This document shows, piece by piece, positions 32,801 through 40,252 of a DNA stretch of 43,175 nucleotides. The stretch comes from Desulfobacterales bacterium (GTDB lineage: Bacteria; Desulfobacterota; Desulfobacteria; Desulfobacterales; Desulfobacteraceae). The position numbers were made by a program, and so were the translations under genes. The notes under the pieces are model-generated. The model had not been told where the DNA came from. It made no database searches and saw only the letters and a list, made by a program, of their open reading frames with translations. Within the stretch, counting starts at the first letter, position 1. Every line of letters starts with the position of its first letter. The stretch covers positions 1-43,175 of the forward strand of contig JAKSAX010000101.1 of the NCBI GenBank assembly GCA_022361395.1, written 5' to 3'.

Positions 32801-33036
32801 TCATCAACGCCCTCAAGACCGTCAATGGCATCCTCGATTTTTCGTGATATTCCCTCTTCAATCTCTTCGGGGTCGGCTCCGGGATAGGTAACGCTGATCT
32901 CTATAGTATCCAGGTCCATCTCCGGCATATCTTCCCTGACCATGGAAGTCCCGGCCAGGATACCGGCCATGAGAATGGTCACCATGGCCAGGTTTGCAAA
33001 CACCGGGTTCCTGGCAAAGGCTTTTATCAGGTTCAT
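29812..33036 (-). CDS. RND-family efflux pump inner membrane transporter
   Basis: A 1074-residue AcrB-type protein with the expected two large periplasmic loops and twelve membrane helices. Proton-relay aspartates appear in LGIVADDAIVVGE (helix 4). The helix-10 segment is ALSGVVVNDAIVLIERIN, the Asn-Asp form common in this subgroup, in place of the AcrB lysine. Segments EMDLDTIEISVTYPGADPEEIEEGI and VNLSGTRAYEI are typical of HAE-type pumps. It overlaps the adaptor stop by 4 bp. Substrates cannot be predicted; the subgroup includes multidrug and metabolite exporters. Confidence 0.93.
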   Translation of the reverse strand: MNLIKAFARNPVFANLAMVTILMAGILAGTSMVREDMPEMDLDTIEISVTYPGADPEEIEEGISRKIEDAIDGLEGVDEYTSTSAEGSSRTVITVTDGYDPDRLLDRVRNEVDSISTFPDDADTPSIVRPSIQRAVISLGLVSDMGEVRLKEWADSIKKELQHLPGVSQVNLSGTRAYEISIEIPQDSLRKYNLSIDEVAAVVSDNSLNRSGGTLRTSAEDIRLRTMGRKYTGQELSRIKIISGEDGQTLFLGDIADIKDGFTQDSLSVMANGRPAVLINILAGEEDTIRIADQVRQYQEEKNEQLPRGSEIVILSDNTESTRSNLSTLYSNAAMGLLLVFVLLWLFMDTRISFWAGMGIPISLLGGLAIVHFCGISLNKITLFGLIMVLGIVADDAIVVGESIFYHRKNGASSMEAVMKGVGEVGLPVLAAIFTTIVAFFPLYHIEGMMGKFIVALPTAVIACLLVSLVECLFMLPAHLSGLSDRPKPVKKGNILLTAINRFHDRSVAGMERVARQVYYPVLKACVRFRYLFVSLCITLLLLCAGLVAGGFIKFNVFPNQASSIITASVAFPEGTPFAVTRAAVEKIEAGARQAARAFGPGESLIVNTLATVGQNAGETAGRSDTASPHEGGVRVTLMDPGESGVHSDDFITAWETAAGDIAGVQSLDFSASNSGPPGAPVEICLQGQNLDRMSDAADRIMAKLAAIDGVSRVYSDNAPGKNELKFHIRPEAEYLGISLSDLATRIYEAYYGSEALKIQRDNDEVEVYVRLTEAERRTRESIGKYKIKTSDGTWIPLEAVADISFEPGFSTITRKNGSRQIMVSANVDRAKIVAGEVISTLEAGVFREIREAYPDMRIILEGDAKHSAESFGSLYIWIPISVMGMFVIIATMFRSYVQPFLILMTIPFGLVGAVMGHFIMGHMLSILSVFGMVALSGVVVNDAIVLIERINMNLEEGMGFFDSVFQGGLRRFRAVMLTSISTIGGLLPLILETSQHARQLIPMGISLAFGVAFATILTLVLLPCLFAIINDIRYALAGGFGPVPVSRNRLEPAFKRNLPEPEPLNSFSPGASS

Positions 33037-34415
33037 TTGGGGCCTCCGGACACCCGGGCGATTTGAACTGCGGCCCTGGCCTGCCGGACAACCAGCCGGG
33101 TATTTTCAATGGGGTTGTTCAGGGGCGTGGTGATAATGCTGTCCCCCTGCTCAAATTCGCCGGAAACATAAACATCCTCTCCCTCAGCCATAACCTGGGT
33201 GACTGCCAGGGTTTTCAGCCGGTTGTCCCGGGCAAGGAAAACCGTGTCATCCGGATTCAGGGCGTTCAGGGGAATTTTAACCACATCCGGAACCGGCCGG
33301 CCCTGGAAATAGACCTTGCAGAACATGCCCTCCACCAGGGGGATCCCGCCCTGGCCTGGCGCACTGCCGTTTTTCTCCATATCTGATCCCTGCATTACCC
33401 GCACCGCCAGGTACAGGGTTCTGGTGGTTTCATCATACCGGACCGCCCTGTGGACCCGGGCGGCCATGGCGGCAAAGCTCTTGCCGGTAATAGTTTCAAT
33501 ACGGCAGTTGATGGCGGAAAGCCCTGAGAACCAGGTGTTTGTACCCGGGGTATGCCGCAGGCCCAGCACCTCAAAAGCATCCCTGTCGCTCAGGGGCACC
33601 TGGATTTCGACAACATTGTCATCGGTAAGGGTCAGGGCGCTGGTGCCGGTGGAAATATAGGTGCCGGTTTCAACGGACTCCGCCTTTACCCGCCCTGAAA
33701 AAGGGGCTGTAATTACACATCGTTCAAGGTTGAGCTTTACCGTTTTCAGGTCTGCCTTATCCTGTGCCAGGTCACTTTTTGCCTCCTCAATCTGGAGGGG
33801 ATAGAGGGAGATGGTCTTTATCAGGCTTTTCTCGGAATCCAGATAGGTGTTGTAATTTTTCTCAGCCGTCTCCACCTCGGACAGGGTGCCCACCCGGTCG
33901 CTTTCATACAGGGTTTTCAGCCTTAAATACTCTGCCTTGCCCAGTTGGGTGGTCTTCCTGACGGCATCCAGCCGGTCCTTGTCCCGGGCATAGGACATCC
34001 GGTACTGGGCAATGGCGTTTTCGGAAAGTTTTACCTCGGCAACGGCCTTGTCCACGGTAATGGCATAATCCGTGTCATCTATTTTTAAAAGGACCTCACC
34101 TTTTGACACCATCCCGCCCTGCTCCAGGGCCGGATGCCGCCGGACAATATTCCCGGATACCTGGGGACAGATCTCCAGGACATTCACCGGTTCTGCCTGG
34201 CCGTATCCCATGGCTGTCAGGCGGATGGTCTGTTTTTCGGCCGGAACCGCAGAGACAGTAAGATCCCCTTCTTTTTTGGGCTTTTCCCCGGGCGGCCGTT
34301 TGGATGCCGCCAATGTTTTCATGCCGAAAATCCCTATAGCGATGACCATGATACAGGCCAGTCCCATGGCAAGGGTTCTCACGGGATTGGTGCGGGACTT
34401 GGGTGTTGGTTCCAT
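33033..34415 (-). CDS. RND efflux membrane fusion protein (periplasmic adaptor)
   Basis: A 460-residue HlyD/AcrA-family adaptor. An N-terminal membrane anchor (TLAMGLACIMVIAIGIFGMKTLA) is followed by a lipoyl-like half-motif (ALEQGGMVSKGEVLLKIDDTDY), a coiled-coil hairpin rich in Lys/Glu (VAEVKLSENAIAQYRMSYARDKD), the second lipoyl half (LERCVITAPFSGRVKAESVETGTYIS), and beta-barrel domains. It links pump and channel. CGGAGGAACTCCA precedes the ATG. It is the first gene of the operon, directly under the heptamer operator. Confidence 0.92.
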   Translation of the reverse strand: MEPTPKSRTNPVRTLAMGLACIMVIAIGIFGMKTLAASKRPPGEKPKKEGDLTVSAVPAEKQTIRLTAMGYGQAEPVNVLEICPQVSGNIVRRHPALEQGGMVSKGEVLLKIDDTDYAITVDKAVAEVKLSENAIAQYRMSYARDKDRLDAVRKTTQLGKAEYLRLKTLYESDRVGTLSEVETAEKNYNTYLDSEKSLIKTISLYPLQIEEAKSDLAQDKADLKTVKLNLERCVITAPFSGRVKAESVETGTYISTGTSALTLTDDNVVEIQVPLSDRDAFEVLGLRHTPGTNTWFSGLSAINCRIETITGKSFAAMAARVHRAVRYDETTRTLYLAVRVMQGSDMEKNGSAPGQGGIPLVEGMFCKVYFQGRPVPDVVKIPLNALNPDDTVFLARDNRLKTLAVTQVMAEGEDVYVSGEFEQGDSIITTPLNNPIENTRLVVRQARAAVQIARVSGGPK

Positions 34416-34448
34416 TGGAGTTCCTCCGTGGGTTTTATTTTTTTACGG

Positions 34449-34503
34449 AGTATAAAAAAACAGGCATGAACCAGATGTGAATTTTATGTCAAAAAAATGT
34501 GAA
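34449..34503 (-). promoter_or_regulatory. Efflux operon promoter with three tandem heptamers
   Basis: On the minus strand TTCACAT-TTTT-TTGACAT-AAAA-TTCACAT gives three 7-bp repeats with an exact 11-bp period (34475-34503). The last repeat overlaps the -35 position of a promoter with -10 TATACT (34449-34454), 17 bp spacing. This is the layout of Pho-box-like sites activated by OmpR/PhoB-type regulators; one is encoded in this operon. Confidence 0.7.
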
Positions 34504-34558
34504 ATCCTTCCCCTCGGGACTGGCCGGCCCGGGGTCTGTTGTTTTGCGTAAACTTTCC

Positions 34559-34588
34559 TTGACGGTATCCATAGATTCCGGCTACTAT
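34559..34588 (+). promoter_or_regulatory. Candidate promoter for the solute-binding protein gene
   Basis: TTGACG (34559-34564) and TACTAT (34583-34588) are 18 bp apart, about 50 bp upstream of the ATG at 34638. Confidence 0.5.
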
Positions 34589-34637
34589 CTGGATGATCAT
34601 CTGAATTTAAGCCATTTTAAGACAAGGGGGCAATGCC

Positions 34638-35399
34638 ATGAAAAATGCCGTCCGGATCACTATCCTTGTTCTTTTACTTTCAGTTTCCCAGGCAGATGCC
34701 CAGGTAACCAGTAAACCGGCCCCCATAAAGATGACCACCTGCAACTGGCAGCCCTATGCAGGTGTCAACCTCACCAACCTCGGCTTTGCCTCTGAACTGC
34801 TTACCCGTCTTTTTAAACGGCTGGGATATGAGACAACAATAGATATTCTCCCCTGGAAAAGATCAATGATCAGTACGGCACAGGGCAAATACGACCTGGC
34901 CTACAATGCCTATTATTCAGAGGAACGCGCCAGGAATTACGCACTCACCGATCCCTACATCCACAGCAGGGTCTATCTCTGCTCCAGAAAAGAGTCCGGG
35001 ATCAATTTCACAACGCTCAGGGAGTTAACCCCATACAGGATCGGGGTGGTCATGGGATACGTCAACTCAGAGGAGTTTGACCGGGCAGCTTACCTGAACA
35101 TTGACGAGGCTGTCACAGATCTTCACAACCTGAAAAAATTATTCGGCAGGCGGATTCACCTTGCCGTTGTTGACCAGTATGTGGCTGTCCAGCTCATCAA
35201 AACCTCCCCCTTTCTCATTGCCAATGTCACGGATCTGACCTTTCATGAGCCGCCCCTGTCCACCCAGCCGGTTCATGCTGCCTTTTCAAAGGCGATCCCC
35301 GGGTACCGGGAGCGGGTAAAAGAGTTCAACCGGGAACTGAAAGCCATGATCAGGGACGGTACCTTTGATACCCTGATGGAGATTCACAATTTCAAATAA
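34638..35399 (+). CDS. Periplasmic solute-binding protein, family 3-like
   Basis: A 253-residue protein with a signal peptide (ITILVLLLSVSQADAQ) and a bilobed binding-protein domain: IKMTTCNWQPYAGVNLTNLGFASELL near the start, ILPWKRSMISTAQGKYDLAYNAYYSEERARNYALTDPY, and the typical C-terminal REFN/LKAMIRDGTFDTLMEIH. It resembles the orphan SBP_bac_3 proteins of Desulfobacterota that lie without permeases. No transporter is next to it on this strand, so it could serve a remote ABC system or act as a sensor partner. The radical SAM gene follows after 48 bp. Confidence 0.8.
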   Translation: MKNAVRITILVLLLSVSQADAQVTSKPAPIKMTTCNWQPYAGVNLTNLGFASELLTRLFKRLGYETTIDILPWKRSMISTAQGKYDLAYNAYYSEERARNYALTDPYIHSRVYLCSRKESGINFTTLRELTPYRIGVVMGYVNSEEFDRAAYLNIDEAVTDLHNLKKLFGRRIHLAVVDQYVAVQLIKTSPFLIANVTDLTFHEPPLSTQPVHAAFSKAIPGYRERVKEFNRELKAMIRDGTFDTLMEIHNFK

Positions 35400-35447
35400 G
35401 GAATCGTTACAAAACAACCCCAACGTTGCAAAAGCCGGGGAGGTATC

Positions 35448-36362
35448 ATGCTAACAGGAATCCACTTTCTACTCACCTATACCTGTAATTTTGAATGCGA
35501 CCATTGTTTTTTGTACTGCAGTCCCGGCACCACGGGCACCTTTACCCTGGACCAGGTAAACACCACTCTCGATGAGGCCGGAAAAACAGGAACCATCAAT
35601 TCGGTCTTCTTTGAGGGGGGAGAGCCATTTCTCTACTTTCCCCTTTTAAAAGAGAGCCTTGCCCTGGCAAAGGCTGCAGGATTTAAAACAGGGGTGGTCA
35701 CCAATGCCTATCCGGCAACTTCCGTTAACGACGCAAAACTCTGGCTTGCACCGCTGCAGGAGGCCGGCCTTGATTTTTTAAGCATCTCAAACGATGAGTT
35801 CCACTATGGGGATGCCGGGGACACCCCTGCAGGCAAGGCTCTTAAAGCAGCAGAAGCCCTTGGCATCAACACCTCTCCCATCTGCATCGACCGGCCGCAG
35901 CCAGTTGACAATTCAGCAGTAGAAAAGGACAAGGGCGCCCCGGTGACCGGCGGCGGCCCCCGATTCCGCGGCAGGGCAGCCGAAAAACTGGTTAAGGGCC
36001 TGCCCCTCCGGCCCTGGGAAAGCCTTAACCAATGCCCTGATGAAGACCTTACAACCCCGTCCAGGGTCCATGTGGACCCCTTTGGACATGTCCATCTCTG
36101 CCAGGGTATCAGCATGGGGAACATGTGGGATACGCCGCTGTCAGAACTGGCTGCCGGGTACCGGCCCCATTCCCATCCCGTTGTTGCCCCCCTTGTCAGG
36201 GGCGGACCGGCTGAACTGGCAAAGGAACTGGGGATTACCCCGGATAAAGGGTATGCCCGCGGATACGTGGATGAGTGCCATTTGTGCTATACGGTGAGAA
36301 AGGCATCCCTAGGCAGGTTTCCGGAATTACTTGCACCGGCTCAGGTGTACGGGACAGGTTAG
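35448..36362 (+). CDS. Radical SAM protein with C-terminal cysteine-rich domain
   Basis: A 304-residue radical SAM enzyme. The cluster motif is CNFECDHC (CxxxCxxC) at residues ~13-20, followed by FFEGGEPFLY (SAM-binding GGEP motif) and a partial barrel. The C-terminal third has further cysteines in NQCPDED, HVHLCQGIS and DECHLC, reminiscent of SPASM or twitch auxiliary-cluster domains. Substrate unknown; SPASM-like enzymes often modify peptides or proteins, yet no precursor peptide is seen nearby. CGGGGAGGTATC precedes the ATG. It is convergent with a MoaD-like gene, separated by 13 bp. Confidence 0.78.
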   Translation: MLTGIHFLLTYTCNFECDHCFLYCSPGTTGTFTLDQVNTTLDEAGKTGTINSVFFEGGEPFLYFPLLKESLALAKAAGFKTGVVTNAYPATSVNDAKLWLAPLQEAGLDFLSISNDEFHYGDAGDTPAGKALKAAEALGINTSPICIDRPQPVDNSAVEKDKGAPVTGGGPRFRGRAAEKLVKGLPLRPWESLNQCPDEDLTTPSRVHVDPFGHVHLCQGISMGNMWDTPLSELAAGYRPHSHPVVAPLVRGGPAELAKELGITPDKGYARGYVDECHLCYTVRKASLGRFPELLAPAQVYGTG

Positions 36363-36375
36363 ATCCGGTGTCCTG

Positions 36376-36609
36376 TTATCCGCCGCTGATCAGGGGAAAA
36401 AAGGTGATCGTATCGCCATGGCCCAGAACATCTCCCAATTTAGAAAACTGGCCGTTAACAAGGATTCTGCAGCCTGTTTCGCCTGGGACATCCAATTTCT
36501 TTACCAGGTGCCCAACTGTACTTTTTTCCGGTAATTCCATAAAAAATTTATCCGTTCCGTCAGGGGAGTACTTTTTAAAACAGGAGTACAATTTTACACA
36601 GATTTTCAC
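36376..36609 (-). CDS. MoaD/ThiS-like sulfur carrier protein
   Basis: A 77-residue ubiquitin-like protein ending in ITFFPLISGG, the di-glycine tail of MoaD/ThiS carriers. VKICVKLYSCF and LVNGQ...LGHGDTITFFP fit the beta-grasp fold. The track ORF starts at 36675, but GTG 36609 follows TGAGGTAGTAATA and matches the family length. It ends the minus-strand array containing an aldehyde:ferredoxin oxidoreductase, which needs a W/Mo-bis-pterin, so a role in pterin dithiolene synthesis is plausible. It is distinct from the ThiS at 12122. Confidence 0.8.
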   Translation of the reverse strand: MKICVKLYSCFKKYSPDGTDKFFMELPEKSTVGHLVKKLDVPGETGCRILVNGQFSKLGDVLGHGDTITFFPLISGG

Positions 36610-36676
36610 TATTACTACCTCAGGTGCTCTATTCCGGCTGTTAAAATTGAAATGGCCATGAAACAACCGGGGCATA

Positions 36677-37846
36677 TCAACCGGGTGCCAGAAAAGACTC
36701 TGTGAGTTTTGTCCAGAATCCGGCCCCGGCCTTCAGGATATCATCATTAAAATCATAACCGGGATGGTGCAAGGGATTTGCATCCGCTGATGACGCCGTT
36801 CCGATAAGAAAATAACATCCCGGGCAGGCCTGCAGCATATAGGTGAAATCTTCACTTCCCATAAGGGGATGATCCAGGTCGGTAACATTTTCATCCCCTG
36901 CAAACAGCACAGCCTGTTCCCTGACAAAACCGGTTTCAGAGGGATGATTGACCACCGGATCATAGCCCCGTTGGTAATCGACAGTGGCGCTCATACCATA
37001 TGCTTTGGCCTGGAATTCGGCGATCTGAGTAATGCGGTCCTGGATGAAGTCCCGGGTTGCCGGGCCGAAAGAACGGATTCCCACAACAAGCTCGGCTTTG
37101 CCGGGAATGATATTACTGGCTGAACCGGCGTGAAAAGAACCAACCGTTATGACAACCGGATCAAAAGGTTCGGTATTTCGTGACACGATGGTCTGTAATG
37201 CCAGGATGATGTTTGCCCCGGCAACCATGGGGTCTAAGGTATTGTGAGGTTCAGCCCCGTGGCCGCCGCTTCCGTGAACCGTAATTCTGGCTTCATCAAC
37301 CGATGCCATGATAACGCCCTCACGAAGGGCAAATTGACCGGACGGCAGGTCCGGATGATTGTGCATTGAAAATACAGCATCGCAGGGAAAGAGTTTGAAC
37401 AGCCCCTCTTCAACCATCATTTTTGCACCGCCATGATTTTCTTCTGCCGGCTGGAATATCAAATGGACAGAGCCGTCAAAACGTTTTCTCTCAGCAATTG
37501 CTCTTGCGGCGCCAAGCAGCATCGCCATATGGCCGTCATGACCGCAGGCATGCATCCTGCCTCTGTTTTTACTGGCCCAGGAAAGGCCGGTCTCTTCATT
37601 GACGGGCAGCCCGTCCATATCGGCACGAAGACCTATGGCCCGGTTGCTTCTGCCGTTTCTCAGGCTGCCGATCACAGCCGTTTTCGCAAGCCCGCGGTGG
37701 ATATCATATCCCAGTGTTTCCAGATGGCCCGCAATAAAATCAGAGGTCTGTGTTTCCTCCAGGCCAAGTTCAGGATAGCGGTGAAACTCCCTACGCATGG
37801 CTTTCATTTCAGGCAGGTCAACCCTGATATCACCTGAATTATCCAT
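36677..37846 (-). CDS. M20-family amidohydrolase (N-acyl amino acid hydrolase-like)
   Basis: A 389-residue metallopeptidase of the M20D type (hippurate hydrolase, N-acyl-amino-acid and auxin-conjugate hydrolases). Metal-ligand segments are RMHACGHDGHMAMLLG, FQPAEENHGGAKMM, FSMHNHPDLPSG and the C-terminal HHPGYDFND. A dimerisation domain with VHGSGGHGAEPHNTLDP is in the middle. No signal peptide, so cytoplasmic. GAGAGGAAAGCGCATAC precedes the ATG. It lies after the two permease genes and should act on the imported substrate, releasing an amino acid and an acid. Exact acyl group unknown. Confidence 0.88.
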   Translation of the reverse strand: MDNSGDIRVDLPEMKAMRREFHRYPELGLEETQTSDFIAGHLETLGYDIHRGLAKTAVIGSLRNGRSNRAIGLRADMDGLPVNEETGLSWASKNRGRMHACGHDGHMAMLLGAARAIAERKRFDGSVHLIFQPAEENHGGAKMMVEEGLFKLFPCDAVFSMHNHPDLPSGQFALREGVIMASVDEARITVHGSGGHGAEPHNTLDPMVAGANIILALQTIVSRNTEPFDPVVITVGSFHAGSASNIIPGKAELVVGIRSFGPATRDFIQDRITQIAEFQAKAYGMSATVDYQRGYDPVVNHPSETGFVREQAVLFAGDENVTDLDHPLMGSEDFTYMLQACPGCYFLIGTASSADANPLHHPGYDFNDDILKAGAGFWTKLTESFLAPG

Positions 37847-37868
37847 GTATGCGCTTTCCTCTCAATAC

Positions 37869-38636
37869 TTAAATCGTTACTGAATGTTTTCTTTCAAAGT
37901 AACCTAGCACCGCAACCAGAATACCGGTGAGGCACAGGTAAACCAGGGCAAGCAATAATAAGGGCTCATATACCACAAAGGTATCCTGGCGCACTTTAGA
38001 GGTGACGGCGAAAACGTCGATAACCGTGATCGTGGCAACCAGGGGGGTTGCCTTTAACTGCAGGACGATCTCTCCGGTGAGGGTCGGCAGGACGCGCTGC
38101 AGAGCCCGCGGCAGCCAAATCCTGTATAGTATTGTAAGCGGCTTCATGCCGTAGGATTTTGCCGCCTCAAGTTCGCTGCGGGGCACCCCTGCAAAAGCCC
38201 CGCGCATGACCTCCCCCTCATAGCTGGCAAAAGAAAGCGTTAAGGAGAGAACGGCATAGGGCCAGGCCTCTCTTAGAAAGGGCCATAAAAAAGAGTCCCG
38301 GATTCCGGGAAATTGGGGAAACAGCGAGGCAACGCCGAAATATAACAGCCAAAGCTGGAGCAGCAGAGGGGTGCCGCGAATGATGGTGCAAAATCCCCGG
38401 CACAGCATAGAGAGGGGCTTTGGTCCGGTTACCTGGAAAAAGCCGATAGGGATGGCAGCCAGAAATCCCAGGACACAGGTAACAATAAGAATCAGGATGG
38501 TTTTCCATAAACCGGCAAGCAGTTCCTCATAGTAGTCCGGCAGCCAATACCATTTCATTGAGGCCGCTGCAAAAACAATCAGGCCGGCTGCGATTATCAA
38601 TAACACTATCCGATGCGGCTTAAATAACATATTCAT
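37869..38636 (-). CDS. Polar amino-acid ABC transporter permease
   Basis: A 255-residue membrane protein of the HisM/GlnP family. It shows the family motif in IIRGTPLLLQLWLLYFGVASLFP and the EAA loop SYEGEVMRGAFAGVPRSELEAAKSYGM. Five or more membrane helices fit. It starts with a 4-bp ATGA overlap with the other permease gene, so the two would form a heterodimer. Together with the binding protein and ATPase upstream it makes a complete importer. Confidence 0.9.
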   Translation of the reverse strand: MNMLFKPHRIVLLIIAAGLIVFAAASMKWYWLPDYYEELLAGLWKTILILIVTCVLGFLAAIPIGFFQVTGPKPLSMLCRGFCTIIRGTPLLLQLWLLYFGVASLFPQFPGIRDSFLWPFLREAWPYAVLSLTLSFASYEGEVMRGAFAGVPRSELEAAKSYGMKPLTILYRIWLPRALQRVLPTLTGEIVLQLKATPLVATITVIDVFAVTSKVRQDTFVVYEPLLLLALVYLCLTGILVAVLGYFERKHSVTI

Positions 38637-39349
38637 GATCTGCCAACCTCAGGCATGCCCCGGTAAGCATGCTTTTCAATTTTCCGGATACAGAGGTTCG
38701 ATACCAGTGTCACACAAAGATACAGCAACCCTGCTGTGCAGAAAAAAAGTAAATACGCCTTGGTTGCGCCTCCTGCCTGCCGTGTGGCCATGGTAAGTTC
38801 CGTAAACCCCACAACAGCCAGGAGCGCGGTATCCTTAGTGGCAATCAGCCATAAATTTGAAAGACCGGGTATGGAGTGGGGCAACATGATCGGGAGTATG
38901 ATGCGGCGAAGGATAAGCCCGCGGCCCATGCCATATGCATTTGCCGCTTCAATCTGCCCGGGGTCGATGGCATTGATGGCGCCGCGCAGCACCTCAGTCG
39001 TATACGCACCCTGTACGACTCCGATCACCATAATACCGGCCACAAGCCCGTTAATATCCACCGGAGGCAGGCCGAAAACAGAGAGTATATGGTTTACTGC
39101 ATCGGATCCTGCATAATAGAGCAGAACGATCAGCACCAGTTCGGGAATGGCCCGGACAATGGTTGTATAGCACACCAGAAGGTCCCGCACCACAGGGCCG
39201 CCGTAAAGTTTGCCAAAAGCCCCCCCGATTCCTATTAACAGACCGAAACAATAGCCCCCCAGGGCAATCGATATTGAGGTTACCAGCCCCCGTAGCAAAA
39301 GGCCGCCCCAACCGGGGGGAGTCAGTGCGAGAAGTTCTAAATTACCCAT
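38633..39349 (-). CDS. Polar amino-acid ABC transporter permease
   Basis: A 238-residue HisQ/GlnP-like permease with the family segment VRAIPELVLIVLLYYAGSDAV and the EAA loop YTTEVLRGAINAIDPGQIEAANAYGMGR. Hydrophobic helices run through the whole length. It precedes the second permease with a 4-bp overlap. An intercistronic hairpin separates it from the binding-protein gene, which should raise the binding-protein level over the permeases. Confidence 0.9.
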   Translation of the reverse strand: MGNLELLALTPPGWGGLLLRGLVTSISIALGGYCFGLLIGIGGAFGKLYGGPVVRDLLVCYTTIVRAIPELVLIVLLYYAGSDAVNHILSVFGLPPVDINGLVAGIMVIGVVQGAYTTEVLRGAINAIDPGQIEAANAYGMGRGLILRRIILPIMLPHSIPGLSNLWLIATKDTALLAVVGFTELTMATRQAGGATKAYLLFFCTAGLLYLCVTLVSNLCIRKIEKHAYRGMPEVGRS

Positions 39350-39393
39350 TGTTCAAGATCCCACCTAATGGTTTCCGTTGCAGTCCGATTTGC

Positions 39394-39426
39394 GTAAAAG
39401 GCGCCTTTACCGCCGGCGCCTTTTAC
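39394..39426 (-). promoter_or_regulatory. Intercistronic hairpin after the binding-protein gene
   Basis: GTAAAAGGCGCC / GGCGCCTTTTAC is a perfect 12-bp stem with a 9-nt loop, directly after the stop of the binding-protein gene on the minus strand. On that strand TTTTAC follows the GC core, so it can act as partial terminator or mRNA stabiliser. Confidence 0.65.
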
Positions 39427-39430
39427 CCTT

Positions 39431-40207
39431 CTATTGGCCGTAAACGTCTACATTAAAGTACTTCTTCGTTATTTCCTCATATTTTCCATTGGCCCGGATG
39501 GCGGCTATGGCGGCATTAATTTTGGCTTTCAGCCCCTCGTCACCCTTCCGGACGCCCGCGCCGACCCCGGCGCCTAAAATAACCGGATCATCCGCGACCT
39601 GTCCTTTAACCTCGCAGCAGGCCCTGCCTTCCTCTGACTCAATGAACGTGTCAAGCACCAGGGAATCGCCCTGGATGGCGTCAATACGTCCGGAAACTAA
39701 ATCCTGGAGCATTTCGTCCTGGGTCAGGTAATCCTTTATTTTTGCCTTGGTAAAATATTTTTCTACATAAGTTTTGTGTATTGTTGATGTCTGGACACCT
39801 AAGTATTTGCCGCTCAGGCCTTCCGGCGTCGCGTCGAAACCGGATGTTTTCGCACCGATAACCACGGCAGGGGCATTGAAATATTTATCTGAGAAATCGA
39901 TGGTTTTCATTCTTGCCTCCGTGATCGACATGGAGTTCATGATTAAGTCGATCTTTTTTGACATCAAAGCCGGGATAAGACCATCCCATGCGGTGGGAAC
40001 AATCACATAGTCTAGTTTCGCCTCTTCACAGACGGCCTTGATAATGTCGATTTCCCATCCGACCCAGTTGCCGGATGCATCAGGAGACGTGAAGGGGGGG
40101 TAAGGTTCAGCAGCAATACCCACGCGGACCTTTTCGGCAAATGCCATGCTGCTGCAAAAACTTACTGCAACGGTGATTAGCAATAATTTCTTTAAAAATG
40201 TAGTCAT
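39431..40207 (-). CDS. Polar amino-acid ABC transporter substrate-binding protein
   Basis: A 258-residue family 3 binding protein. The signal peptide FLKKLLLITVAVSFCSSMAFA precedes the mature domain. Family segments are RVGIAAEPYPPFTSPDASGNWVGWEIDIIKAVCEEA, VPTAWDGLIPALMSKKIDLIMNSMSITEARMKTIDFSD and GEYEEITKKYF-like C-terminus (GKYEEITKKYFNVD). It sits between the ATPase and permease genes. The ligand is probably an amino acid or amino-acid conjugate. Confidence 0.9.
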   Translation of the reverse strand: MTTFLKKLLLITVAVSFCSSMAFAEKVRVGIAAEPYPPFTSPDASGNWVGWEIDIIKAVCEEAKLDYVIVPTAWDGLIPALMSKKIDLIMNSMSITEARMKTIDFSDKYFNAPAVVIGAKTSGFDATPEGLSGKYLGVQTSTIHKTYVEKYFTKAKIKDYLTQDEMLQDLVSGRIDAIQGDSLVLDTFIESEEGRACCEVKGQVADDPVILGAGVGAGVRKGDEGLKAKINAAIAAIRANGKYEEITKKYFNVDVYGQ

Positions 40208-40252
40208 TTTAATCTCCCTTAAGTTTTCTTCCTCAGTGAGGAATTTGGTTAA

